Assembly: GCA_902513935.1 (NCBI GenBank)
Contig: CABXOR010000001.1
Span: forward strand, 18,306-82,305
DNA from: an uncultured SAR324 cluster bacterium
GTDB lineage: Bacteria > SAR324 > NAC60-12
DNA length: 64,000 nucleotides
Direction of reading: 5' to 3'
Every line of letters starts with the position of its first letter. The first letter of the stretch is position 1. Below, in pieces: positions 44,231-52,752 of the stretch. Both the position numbers and the translations under genes were made by a program. The notes beneath the pieces were generated by a model, which had not been told where the DNA came from, did not search any database, and saw nothing but the letters and a program-made list of their open reading frames with translations.

Positions 44231-45048
44231 CAAAAGAGAACAGTTCAGGTCGGAAATTTCTTCGTGGTTTTGCTTGGGCCGGACTTGCTTTCCTCGTCCT
44301 GCCAACGTTGATCGCCGTGCCAGTCTCACTGACACCAAAGCGTTATCTTTCTATGCCGACAGGAGAGGTTTCCCTGCGCCACTACATCAATCTTTTTAGT
44401 AGTACGGAGTGGATGTCGAGCATTGGACAGAGTACGATTATAGCTGGTTTTTCAGCACTAATTGCTACTGTACTTGGGACGCTCTGCGCCATTGGCCTGT
44501 GGCGAATATCATCTAGGGCATCGGAAGTTATCCGGGGGATTCTGTTGCTGCCCTTGATCATTCCGCCGATCATTTCGGCGATGGCCTTCTATCGAATTTG
44601 GGTAAAACTAGGACTGCTGGACAGTTACTCGGGTATGATCATTGCCCATGCGATTCTAGCAGCACCAATAGTGTTGATCACAGTTTCTGCCTCGCTCGCT
44701 AATTTCGACCTGAGACTCGAACAGGCTTCGTGTAATCTTGGTGCATCGATTGGTACAACGTTGCGGCGTGTAGTTCTGCCGTCAATTAAACCGGGAATTT
44801 GGGCCGGCGCAATTTTCGCCTTTATTCTTTCGTGGGATGAAATTGTCGTTGCCTTGTTTATTGCCAAGTTTCGGATTATGACTCTCCCACGAAGAATGTG
44901 GGACGGCATTCGTGAAAATACTGATCCGACTGTGGCCGCTTCTGCTGTTGTTTTGGTTCTTGTCACTATCAGCGCACTGACAATTTACACCATTATGACT
45001 AATCACGTTAGGATACAGGGAAGTTCTGAGCGGGAAGAGAATAGTTAA
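44227..45048 (+). CDS. PotC-like ABC transporter permease
   Basis: 273-residue permease with six predicted helices and the EAA-like loop L-E-Q-A-S-C-N-L-G-A-S. Its ATG overlaps the potB-like stop (ATGA), so both are coupled. Together with the 42.2-kb binding protein it makes the membrane part of a polyamine/quaternary-amine-type importer. No ATPase gene follows; the PotA-like gene at 23.2 kb is the only ATPase of matching family in the window. The acyl-CoA dehydrogenase gene starts 25 bases downstream. Confidence 0.92.
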   Translation: MTKENSSGRKFLRGFAWAGLAFLVLPTLIAVPVSLTPKRYLSMPTGEVSLRHYINLFSSTEWMSSIGQSTIIAGFSALIATVLGTLCAIGLWRISSRASEVIRGILLLPLIIPPIISAMAFYRIWVKLGLLDSYSGMIIAHAILAAPIVLITVSASLANFDLRLEQASCNLGASIGTTLRRVVLPSIKPGIWAGAIFAFILSWDEIVVALFIAKFRIMTLPRRMWDGIRENTDPTVAASAVVLVLVTISALTIYTIMTNHVRIQGSSEREENS

Positions 45049-45073
45049 ACATATTATAAAATATTAGACGGAA

Positions 45074-46234
45074 ATGGATATCGAGCTTAGCCACGAACAA
45101 CGGATGTTGTTGGAGACAGTACAAGGATTTTTGGAGAAAGAAATTTACCCCCACGAAGAGGAGGTTGATCGTCTGGGGCGAGTACCATTAGAACTTGGTC
45201 GGCAGATTGAGAAACGCGCGATAGATATCGGATTGTTTGCCGCAAATCTGCCGGAATCTGTTGGCGGAGGTGGACTCGACTATCAGAGTTTGGTACTGAT
45301 TGAACGGGAATTCGGAAAAACCACCCATGCGCTTCATTCTTGGATTGCACGCCCTGCTGAAATTCTAATGGCTTGTGAAGGAGATCAGGTTGAGAAGTAT
45401 TTGATACCTTGTGCTAGGGCAGAAAAACGGGAACTATTTGCCCTTACTGAACCGGAGGCGGGCTCCGACATCATGTCCATGAAGACCAACGCCCGTCTTG
45501 ACGGAGAGGACTGGATTCTTAACGGTTCAAAACACTTCATTTCTGGTCCCGTCATGCCAGACTTCGCCATCGTTTTTGCAGTAACTGGAATGGACGAAAC
45601 CGAACGCGGCCGTCGCAAACGGATTACCGCTTTCCTTGTCGATGTTGGAACTGAGGGCTTCGATATATCCGAGGGAACCCGTTCAGTTAGTTATCGTGGA
45701 TATCTGACTTTCCAACTTGGTTTTTCGGATGCCCGCTTAGGTTCTGGTCAGATTCTAGGTGAAGAAGGGCGTGGTCTGGAACTATCTGGAAAATGGTTGT
45801 CTATGAATCGCGTCTGGGTCGGTGCGAGTTGTTGCGGCAAAGCTGAACGGCTTTTAAATTTAGCCGCTGAGTGGGCCGCAACTCGAAAACAATTCGGTCA
45901 GCCTATTGGTAAATTTCAGGCAACAGGTTTCAAACTTGCTGATATGGCGGTTGAGTTAAAAGCCGCAGATCTCCTTGTGATGGATGCAGTTGCAAAGGGA
46001 GATAAAGGCAATATGTCCGATTCTGATGCGGCTATGGTTAAACTCTTCTGTTCGGAAATGTTGAACCGCACTGCAGACCATACGGTGCAAATATATGGCG
46101 GCATGGGGCTGATGGAGGAAATGCCGATCCAGCGCCTTTGGCGAGATTCCCGCCTCGAACGCATCTGGGACGGAACCTCTGAAATCCAGCGTCACATCAT
46201 TTCGCGTGCGATCCTCAGACCGCTTGGAGCATGA
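45074..46234 (+). CDS. Acyl-CoA dehydrogenase (possible gamma-butyrobetainyl-CoA dehydrogenase)
   Basis: 386-residue FAD enzyme. The L-T-E-P-E-A-G-S-D motif (about residues 129-137) binds FAD and substrate, R-K-Q-F-G-Q-P-I near 277 is the second signature, and G-G-M-G-L-M-E-E-M-P-I-Q-R follows near 342. In medium-chain acyl-CoA dehydrogenase the catalytic glutamate lies in Y-E-G-T; here it is W-D-G-T, with aspartate. It sits between the importer and an ADP-forming acyl-CoA synthetase whose ATG overlaps its stop. This order fits import, CoA activation and alpha,beta-desaturation of a small acid such as gamma-butyrobetaine. Confidence 0.9.
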   Translation: MDIELSHEQRMLLETVQGFLEKEIYPHEEEVDRLGRVPLELGRQIEKRAIDIGLFAANLPESVGGGGLDYQSLVLIEREFGKTTHALHSWIARPAEILMACEGDQVEKYLIPCARAEKRELFALTEPEAGSDIMSMKTNARLDGEDWILNGSKHFISGPVMPDFAIVFAVTGMDETERGRRKRITAFLVDVGTEGFDISEGTRSVSYRGYLTFQLGFSDARLGSGQILGEEGRGLELSGKWLSMNRVWVGASCCGKAERLLNLAAEWAATRKQFGQPIGKFQATGFKLADMAVELKAADLLVMDAVAKGDKGNMSDSDAAMVKLFCSEMLNRTADHTVQIYGGMGLMEEMPIQRLWRDSRLERIWDGTSEIQRHIISRAILRPLGA

Positions 46235-48366
46235 ACCTGACGCAACACCAAAATTTTGAAAAACTACTAAAACCACGCCATCTGGCAATCATAGGTGGCC
46301 GCGATGCTGAAGCGGTTGTCAAAGAATGTGTGAGAATCGGTTTTACCGGTCAGATTTGGCCGGTGAATCCGAAAAGAGAAAAGATTGGTGGGTTCAAATG
46401 TTTCGCCAGTGTCGATGACTTGCCTGAAGCACCCGATGCAGTTTATCTTGCGATTCCACGAGAGGCCGCAATATACACATTGAAACGGCTTGCCGAAATG
46501 GGCGCGAGCGGTGTTGTCTGCTATACAGCGGGGTTCAGTGAAGTCGGTGCAGAAGGCACGGAGTTGGAAAAATCACTTGTCTCAGCTTCCGGAGACCTTG
46601 CTCTAGTTGGTCCGAATTGCTACGGAGTCATCAATTATATTGATAAGGTTGCACTGTGGCCGTTCCCACACGGTGGTACCAGTCCAGGTTATGGTGCGGC
46701 AATCATAACTCAGAGTGGGATGCTTTCTTCCGACCTTACAATGAGCCAGCGATCATTGCCGTTTGCCTATATGATTTCGGTAGGGAACCAATCAGTGCTG
46801 AGGCTGGAAGACTTCATTGATGTTCTTTGTACTAAGCCAGAAGTCAAAGCAATCGGTCTGCACATTGAAGGTGTAAAGGACATTTCTCGTTTTAGTGAAG
46901 TTGTTCTCAAGGCACTGGAAGCCGGAGTTCCAATCGTTGCTCTGAAAACAGGTTCTTCGGAGATTGGCTCGGAATTGACGGTCAGCCATACGGCATCTTT
47001 ATCAGGTAGCGACGACCTTTTTCAGGCACTCTTTGACCGCTTGGGTATAATCCGTGTTTCACATCCGGTGCAGCTGGTCGAAACTTTAAAATATCTTTGT
47101 GTCGCAGGTATACCAAAGGGAAAAAGGCTAGTGGGGCTGACTTGCTCTGGTGGAGGTGCAACATTGCTCGCCGACCATGCGGAAAAAATTGGTATGGAAT
47201 TTACACGACCCTCAAAAAAAACCGCGAAACGACTCACTCGCTTGCTTCACTACACGGCTACTGTGTCAAACCCACTAGATTACACAACTCCAATTTGGGG
47301 CATTCCGGAGCGTGTCCTACCAGTCTTCGAGACTATGTTAACTGATCCTTATGATGCCGCTATTTTTGTCCAGGATTACCCGCCTCCTGAGCTTGACGAA
47401 AGCAAACCATTTTATTTAAGCGATGCGAAATCTTTTATTGAAGCAAGCTCGAAAGTCCGGATACCTTCTGCAATTTGCAGTACACTTCCGGAAAATATGG
47501 ATCAATCGACGCGGGAAATGTTAGTCGAAAACGGTGTTGCTCCTATGCAGGGTATCCACGAAGCACTAGAAGCCATTTCCTCCTCTGTTTGGTATTTCGG
47601 TCGCCGTGAAGCAATACGGAAGGATGGTATTGAAAAATTGCGAATTAAACCTTTTTCCGGAATTTCAACTGCGGGAATTGTTTCAACTTTGATAGATGAA
47701 TGGGAGGGGAAAAAAAACTTGCAGGAAATCGGATTGAGCGTGCCGGAGGGGGACATTGCCGACTTTGCGGAAGTTCCGGAAGTAGCAGAGAAGATAGGCT
47801 TTCCGGTTGTTGTCAAAATGGTCAGCAAAAATTTGGCACATAAGACCGATGCCGGTGCAATAGCTTTGAATCTTTTAAGTTGGGAGGAGGTCAAAGTCGC
47901 TGTTGACCGTATGAAAAAGGATGTAGAATATTTTGATCCTGCTGCGGTTTCGGAGAAATTTCTTGTTGAAAAGATGCTTGAGAGACCTATTGCTGAATTG
48001 TTGGTTAATGTTAGAACTGATCCTCAGTTCGGAATGGCCATGACACTGGCCGCTGGTGGAATTCTGACAGAACTGCTTAACGACGCAGTTACAATTCTAC
48101 TACCGACGAATCGCAATGACTTGAAAAATGCGCTTAAGAGTTTGAAAATATCGAAACTATTTGATGGTTTCCGAGGTGGCGAAATGATTGGCACAGAACA
48201 ACTCGTTACGGTACTTCTTAACCTTGTGGAGGGAGTCATGAACCCAGAAATCGGTATCAAAGAAATTGAAATCAATCCGCTATTCGTTTATAAGGAGAAG
48301 GTGTGTGCGGTTGATGTCTTGATGCGTATTGCAACCGTAACGTCAGGTGCAGTTAGCAGCAAATAG
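46231..48366 (+). CDS. ADP-forming acyl-CoA synthetase family protein
   Basis: 711-residue single-chain protein of the acetate-CoA ligase (ADP-forming) family. Domain order is CoA-binding (about 1-130, opening R-H-L-A-I-I-G-G), succinyl-CoA-ligase-like (150-290), ligase-CoA (300-460) and ATP-grasp (480-700). The phosphohistidine is in S-H-T-A-S-L-S-G-S-D near residue 253. The E-I-N-P-L-F-V segment near 682 is the ATP-grasp metal site. It would activate the carboxylate handled by this operon. It overlaps the dehydrogenase by four bases, and the CaiD-like gene follows after 53 bases. Confidence 0.92.
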   Translation: MNLTQHQNFEKLLKPRHLAIIGGRDAEAVVKECVRIGFTGQIWPVNPKREKIGGFKCFASVDDLPEAPDAVYLAIPREAAIYTLKRLAEMGASGVVCYTAGFSEVGAEGTELEKSLVSASGDLALVGPNCYGVINYIDKVALWPFPHGGTSPGYGAAIITQSGMLSSDLTMSQRSLPFAYMISVGNQSVLRLEDFIDVLCTKPEVKAIGLHIEGVKDISRFSEVVLKALEAGVPIVALKTGSSEIGSELTVSHTASLSGSDDLFQALFDRLGIIRVSHPVQLVETLKYLCVAGIPKGKRLVGLTCSGGGATLLADHAEKIGMEFTRPSKKTAKRLTRLLHYTATVSNPLDYTTPIWGIPERVLPVFETMLTDPYDAAIFVQDYPPPELDESKPFYLSDAKSFIEASSKVRIPSAICSTLPENMDQSTREMLVENGVAPMQGIHEALEAISSSVWYFGRREAIRKDGIEKLRIKPFSGISTAGIVSTLIDEWEGKKNLQEIGLSVPEGDIADFAEVPEVAEKIGFPVVVKMVSKNLAHKTDAGAIALNLLSWEEVKVAVDRMKKDVEYFDPAAVSEKFLVEKMLERPIAELLVNVRTDPQFGMAMTLAAGGILTELLNDAVTILLPTNRNDLKNALKSLKISKLFDGFRGGEMIGTEQLVTVLLNLVEGVMNPEIGIKEIEINPLFVYKEKVCAVDVLMRIATVTSGAVSSK

Positions 48367-48419
48367 AACAGGTAATTAAAAAAGATTAAAAAATTTCTTT
48401 AATTGAAAGGAAATATTAT

Positions 48420-49217
48420 ATGGAAGAAGTAACCGTTGTTAAGAAAGGGAGAGTTCTTGAAATTCTCCTGAACAGGCCAAAAGTCAATGCAATTGATCTT
48501 GCTACCAGCCGGAAATTAGGGGATGCTTTTGTTTTGTTGCGGGATGATCCGGAACTGTGGGTGGGAATCCTGACAGCCGCAGGGGATAGAATTTTTTCTG
48601 CAGGTTGGGATCTCAAGTCACTGAATCAGGGAGATATGTCCTTAGATGATTGGTGGGAAAATGACTATGGAGCCGGAGGTTTTGCAGGATTGACCGAAAT
48701 GTGGGATTTGAATAAACCCGTGATTGGGGCTCTCAACGGCTTGGCAATTGGTGGTGGATTTGAAATGGCAATGGCCTGTGATTTAATCATCGCTGCCGAA
48801 CATGTGGAATTTGGGTTACCGGAACTACCATTAGGGATCGTCCCTGATGCAGGTGCCATTCAGCGCCTTCCTAGACGGATTCCGTATAATGTCGCAATGG
48901 AAATGTACCTCCTCGGTCGACGGATGACGGCCAGCGAGGCACAAGGATATGGTTTTGTGAATAAGGTTGTCTCCAATGAGATACTGATGGAAACGGCCAG
49001 AGAATGGGCCAATCAAATTGCCGAATCAGCTCCGCTTGCTTTGCAGACGGTCAAGGAAGTTTTGCGTGCCATCGAAGGAGATACCATTGAACAGTCTTTT
49101 CAAACAATGCGAAAAGCAGATTTGCCTGTTTATAGAAAAATGTTAGGATCAGATGATGCCAAAGAAGGGGTAAAAGCATTTGTGGAAAAACGTAAACCGG
49201 ATTTTAAGGGTTTATGA
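48420..49217 (+). CDS. caiD: CaiD-like enoyl-CoA hydratase (carnitinyl-CoA dehydratase)
   Basis: 265-residue crotonase-fold enzyme. Similarity to E. coli CaiD is strong over the full length: F-S-A-G-W-D-L-K at 59-66, G-G-F-A-G-L-T-E at 86-93, and L-G-I-V-P-D at 138-143. The C-terminal E-K-R-x-x-x-x-K-G ending is also shared. Catalytic glutamates correspond to Glu115 (G-G-G-F-E) and Glu135 (L-P-E-L-P). The likely reaction is hydration of crotonobetainyl-CoA to L-carnitinyl-CoA, which links the upstream desaturation step to the carnitine-dehydrogenase-like enzyme downstream. A ribosome-binding site GAAAGGA is present. Confidence 0.85.
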   Translation: MEEVTVVKKGRVLEILLNRPKVNAIDLATSRKLGDAFVLLRDDPELWVGILTAAGDRIFSAGWDLKSLNQGDMSLDDWWENDYGAGGFAGLTEMWDLNKPVIGALNGLAIGGGFEMAMACDLIIAAEHVEFGLPELPLGIVPDAGAIQRLPRRIPYNVAMEMYLLGRRMTASEAQGYGFVNKVVSNEILMETAREWANQIAESAPLALQTVKEVLRAIEGDTIEQSFQTMRKADLPVYRKMLGSDDAKEGVKAFVEKRKPDFKGL

Positions 49218-49247
49218 ATTGTCTATTTTATTAACAAGAAAAACATT

Positions 49248-50219
49248 ATGACACAAGAATTTTCAGGTAAAGATCCAAAGTCAGTGCAAAAAGTTACTAG
49301 CATTGGCGCAGGTCCCATTGGAGCAGGGTGGGCAGCATATTTTCTCTCACAGGGCTATATAGTATCTGTCTATTTGCATGAGGAATCTGAGAAAGATGTA
49401 TTACATAATTTAATAAATACTGCTTGGATCAGTTTGGAAGCATTGGGACTCGCGGAAGGAGCATCACGAGACAATCTTTATTGCAGCACCGATCTTGCAG
49501 ACGCAGTTAACGGTTCGGAATTCATTCAGGAAAGTGTGCCTGAGAATCTTGCTCTTAAGCAAAAGATTTTTGCACAACTTGGTGAACTTGTTCCAGAAAA
49601 TGTTGTTATCGCTTCCAGCACTTCGGGCTTGCCCATGAGCGAAATTCAAGCCCACTGTTCCACACCTCAACGAACGGTAGTTGGCCACCCTTTTAATCCT
49701 CCTTATTTGCTTCCGTTGGTAGAAATTGTCAGAGGCAGTCAAACATCAGCGGAAGCGGTAAAATGGTTGGTTAAGTTTTATCAAGTTGCAGGGAAGGCTC
49801 CTTTAGTTTTGAGCAAAGAAATCCCAGGTTTCATTGCAACTCGTTTGCAGGAAGCAATCTGGCGCGAAGCCTTGCACATGGTGGACAACGATGAAGCAAC
49901 GGTTGAGCAAATCGACTTTGCCATAACAAATGGACCTGGACCGCGTTGGGCATTGATGGGGCCTTGTATGGCTTTCCATCTTGGTGGTGGAGAAGGTGGC
50001 ATGGCTTACACCCTTGATCAATTCGGTCCTGCTTTGAAACTTCCCTGGACTCGTCTGAAAGCTCCTGAACTGACTAAGAAACTGCGTAATAAGATGGTTG
50101 ATGGATGTCTGCGTGAAGCTGATGGCCGAGAAATCTCTGAGATGAATCGTGATCGAGACCGTGGCCTCGTCGCTATCCGCAATGCTCTGAAAACCTCAGG
50201 ATCGCAAGTAGATTCCTGA
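49248..50219 (+). CDS. L-carnitine 3-dehydrogenase-like 3-hydroxyacyl dehydrogenase
   Basis: 323-residue NAD-dependent enzyme of the 3-hydroxyacyl-CoA dehydrogenase family. The Rossmann loop is G-A-G-P-I-G-A-G (residues 20-27). The V-V-G-H-P-F-N-P-P-Y-L-L-P-L-V-E stretch near 145, P-G-F-I-A-T-R-L near 188, R-E-A-L-H-M-V and the L-P-W-T-R-L-K-A-P-E-L-T region near 265 agree with bacterial carnitine 3-dehydrogenases, as does the length. It would oxidise L-carnitine to 3-dehydrocarnitine, the substrate of dehydrocarnitine-type BKACE enzymes such as the candidate at 22.3 kb. A paralogous hydroxy-acid substrate cannot be excluded. Confidence 0.82.
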   Translation: MTQEFSGKDPKSVQKVTSIGAGPIGAGWAAYFLSQGYIVSVYLHEESEKDVLHNLINTAWISLEALGLAEGASRDNLYCSTDLADAVNGSEFIQESVPENLALKQKIFAQLGELVPENVVIASSTSGLPMSEIQAHCSTPQRTVVGHPFNPPYLLPLVEIVRGSQTSAEAVKWLVKFYQVAGKAPLVLSKEIPGFIATRLQEAIWREALHMVDNDEATVEQIDFAITNGPGPRWALMGPCMAFHLGGGEGGMAYTLDQFGPALKLPWTRLKAPELTKKLRNKMVDGCLREADGREISEMNRDRDRGLVAIRNALKTSGSQVDS

Positions 50220-50328
50220 CTTTACTCCGGAATGGAATTAATAAATGAAATCTGAAAAATGAAAATTTTAAAGGTGAAAACCCTTACATTAAAAAATTTT
50301 TTTCTAACTAACTTATAAGGAGAAGACA

Positions 50329-51492
50329 ATGGATTTTGGATATTTTGCTAATATCAGCAACCCCGGATTGATTAAGTCTTATGGTCAAATTTTAAACGAA
50401 GTTCGAGACCTCTCTGTGACAATTGAAGATGCCGGTTGGGATTCGATTTGGTTTACAGAACATCACTTCGGTCACGAAGGTTTTGAGGTTTGTCCTAACC
50501 CAATTATGTTGTGTGCAGACATTGCAGCCCGTACCTCTAACCTACGTCTTGGTCAGGCAGCAAACATTGTTACTTTCTGGAATCCTTTACGTTTCGTTGA
50601 GGATATCGCTGTGCTTGATCACATGAGCAATGGTCGAGTTGAAGTAGGGATTGGTCGTGGTGTTTATGGAAGGGAAGCCTCAAATTTGAACAAAGATGCG
50701 GACTTAAAAGATCAGGCAAAGAATTTCCGTTTATTTGCTGAAACCGTCGAACTCATGAAGAAAGCCTGGACGCAGGATTTTATTTCTCATCAGGGTGAAT
50801 TTTTCACTTACTCGGAGCCAGGACTGATTTGGAGTCATCCGGACAGTCCGAAATCTGAAACCTTCATGAACATGGAAACCAATGAAATCGAGAAAATTTC
50901 CATATTACCAAAACCGTTGCAAAAGCCTCACCCACAACTTTGGCAGGTAGTAGATTCAACAAGCTCCATTGAGTGGGCAGCAAAGAACGACATCAATGTG
51001 ATTATGTGGATTCCAACTGTGAAAACTTTGAAAAAACGTTTTGAAATATATCGAGATGCTCGCTCGGAAAAGTTGGGGCGGGAAGTACCTTTAGGCGCAG
51101 GCATTTCATTGGTTCGCGATATGTTTTGCGCAGAAAATATGGAAGATGCTCAGCGTTTGGGCGGGGACGGCATTCTAAAATATCTCAAATGGATTTGTCA
51201 TTGGCGCGGCTTGGGGAATCATCTTGACCCCGGAGAAGAACTTCCGGACACTCAGGGTAAACTGGATGCTCTGACCTATGAGTGGTTACACCCGCGTAAC
51301 ATGCTGTTTGGAACTCCGGAATACATTGTTGAAAAGATAAAAGAGTTACAGTCAGAATTGAATCTTCAGTCGTTGATGCTTTGGTCTCATTTTCCGGATG
51401 TTCCACATGAGACTGCAATGTGCAGTATCAAGCTGTTCAACGAAGAAGTGCTGCCGCATTTCAAATCCGGTACTGTCACGCTGGCTAATTAG
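50329..51492 (+). CDS. LLM-class flavin-dependent monooxygenase
   Basis: 387-residue luciferase-like TIM barrel that uses reduced FMN. Typical parts are F-T-E-H-H-F-G near residue 43, the D-H-M-S-N-G-R-V-E-V-G-I-G-R-G segment at about 97-111 and a P-K-P-L-Q-K-P-H-P-Q-L-W stretch near 196. The length and R-G-V-Y-G-R-E place it with alkanal-monooxygenase-like proteins rather than RutA. AAGGAG precedes the start and a 110-base spacer separates it from the dehydrogenase. Its followers (alpha/beta hydrolase, RidA, ALDH) suggest it oxygenates a substrate that is then hydrolysed, as in the Rut pyrimidine pathway. Confidence 0.9.
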   Translation: MDFGYFANISNPGLIKSYGQILNEVRDLSVTIEDAGWDSIWFTEHHFGHEGFEVCPNPIMLCADIAARTSNLRLGQAANIVTFWNPLRFVEDIAVLDHMSNGRVEVGIGRGVYGREASNLNKDADLKDQAKNFRLFAETVELMKKAWTQDFISHQGEFFTYSEPGLIWSHPDSPKSETFMNMETNEIEKISILPKPLQKPHPQLWQVVDSTSSIEWAAKNDINVIMWIPTVKTLKKRFEIYRDARSEKLGREVPLGAGISLVRDMFCAENMEDAQRLGGDGILKYLKWICHWRGLGNHLDPGEELPDTQGKLDALTYEWLHPRNMLFGTPEYIVEKIKELQSELNLQSLMLWSHFPDVPHETAMCSIKLFNEEVLPHFKSGTVTLAN

Positions 51493-51506
51493 GCCGAAAT
51501 GACGAT

Positions 51507-52307
51507 ATGAACGATATAAAACACGGTTCATTTCAAGGTACTTCCTGGAGCAAAGAAGGGACCGGTTCGCCTGTGATTTTGGTGCATGGCTTGGGAATGA
51601 ACCGTCAAATGTGGCAGTGGCAAATGGACAGTCTTACGCCTCATTTCTCTGTGATTTGTTTCGATTTGCTGGGACACGGCGAAAGTGTGAATCCGGAGAT
51701 TCCTTGTCAGTTGAGTCAATTCTCCGGGCAATTGTTAGCGTTGATGGACGGACTGAATTTAGAGAGTTGTGCCTTAGTTGGGTTTTCGCTTGGAGGTTTG
51801 ATAGTCCAGGACTTTACTCTGAATCATCCTGAAAAAGTAAATGCTTTAGCGCTGCTCAATACAGCACATGGTCGCACAAAATCAGAAAGAAAGGCGGTAT
51901 TAGCACGAGTTCAACAAGCCGGAGAACACGGCCCTGCATCAACTGTGGAGGGTGCATTGGAACGCTGGTTTAGCGCTGATTTTTCAGCAAAAAATCCTGA
52001 AATTCTGGGAAAAATACGTTGCTGGATCATGGCAAATGACAAAGAGATTTATCCGAAAATCTATCGTCTTTTAGCAGAATGTGATGAACCACTGACAAAT
52101 TCCATCAGTGCCATCAATTGCCCAACTTTGGTTATGACAGGAGAAGACGATCATGGTAATTCTCCAGAAATGACGCAACGCATGGCAGCATTGATACCGG
52201 CTGCTCGTGCTGTAATACTTCCCGGATTGAGACACATGGGATTGGCCGAAAATCCTCAATCAGTCAACTCTCAACTTGTATCGTTTTTTCAGGAGATGTT
52301 GAAATGA
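51507..52307 (+). CDS. Alpha/beta hydrolase (RutD-like position)
   Basis: 266-residue serine hydrolase. The oxyanion motif V-H-G-L-G lies at 26-30, nucleophile Ser94 in G-F-S-L-G-G, acid near Asp214-Asp215 in G-E-D-D-H, and His243 in L-R-H-M-G. It resembles RutD, PcaD and related small-molecule hydrolases or decarboxylases. It lies 15 bases after the monooxygenase and overlaps the RidA gene by four bases, so the three are made together. The probable role is hydrolysis of an ester, carbamate or lactone formed by the monooxygenase. Confidence 0.9.
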   Translation: MNDIKHGSFQGTSWSKEGTGSPVILVHGLGMNRQMWQWQMDSLTPHFSVICFDLLGHGESVNPEIPCQLSQFSGQLLALMDGLNLESCALVGFSLGGLIVQDFTLNHPEKVNALALLNTAHGRTKSERKAVLARVQQAGEHGPASTVEGALERWFSADFSAKNPEILGKIRCWIMANDKEIYPKIYRLLAECDEPLTNSISAINCPTLVMTGEDDHGNSPEMTQRMAALIPAARAVILPGLRHMGLAENPQSVNSQLVSFFQEMLK

Positions 52308-52729
52308 ATGAACTAGTTCAAGAAGAAAGATCCAAAATTAAAACCGGCAAAGAAATTATTGGCGGGCCACTGATCATCAATGGTCGTCAATTAACATTAT
52401 CGAAAGCAGTGCGCGCAGGTGATTTTATTTTCCTGACCGGTCAAGTACCAATGAAGGACGGCGCTCCGATGACCGATGGAACTATTGAAGAACAGACGCG
52501 AGCCTGCATCGAATTGATTAGCGAGACGCTCAAAGATGCCGGATGCACTTTAAACGATGTTGTTAAATCTATGGTTTGGCTCAAGAATCGTGATGATTTT
52601 CCTGGATTTAATTCAGTTTACGGAGAATACTTCAGCGAAGGTCCGCCCGCTCGTTCCGCTTTGGTTTGCGACTTTTTGGTCGACATTAAAGTAGAAATAG
52701 AATGCACGGCCTACAAACCTGGAAATTAA
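52304..52729 (+). CDS. RidA-family enamine/imine deaminase or related hydrolase
   Basis: 141-residue Rid-family (YjgF/YER057c/UK114) protein, likely a trimer with active sites at subunit interfaces. The catalytic arginine is Arg117 in P-P-A-R-S-A-L, with the later E-I-E-C-T-A segment at 131-136. The N-terminal F-L-T-G-Q-V-P strand is at 43-49. In the Rut pathway RutC of this family handles 3-aminoacrylate. A Rid enzyme here implies that the pathway makes an enamine or imine, so the substrate probably contains nitrogen. Confidence 0.92.
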   Translation: MNELVQEERSKIKTGKEIIGGPLIINGRQLTLSKAVRAGDFIFLTGQVPMKDGAPMTDGTIEEQTRACIELISETLKDAGCTLNDVVKSMVWLKNRDDFPGFNSVYGEYFSEGPPARSALVCDFLVDIKVEIECTAYKPGN

Positions 52730-52752
52730 GTAACCCAAAAAGGAAAAACAAG

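Noticed and set aside
50329..52729. A true Rut pyrimidine operon (RutA, RutD, RutC)
   Set aside because: The monooxygenase lacks RutA-like sequence features, and RutB, RutE, RutF and a uracil transporter are missing. Only the family combination is similar.
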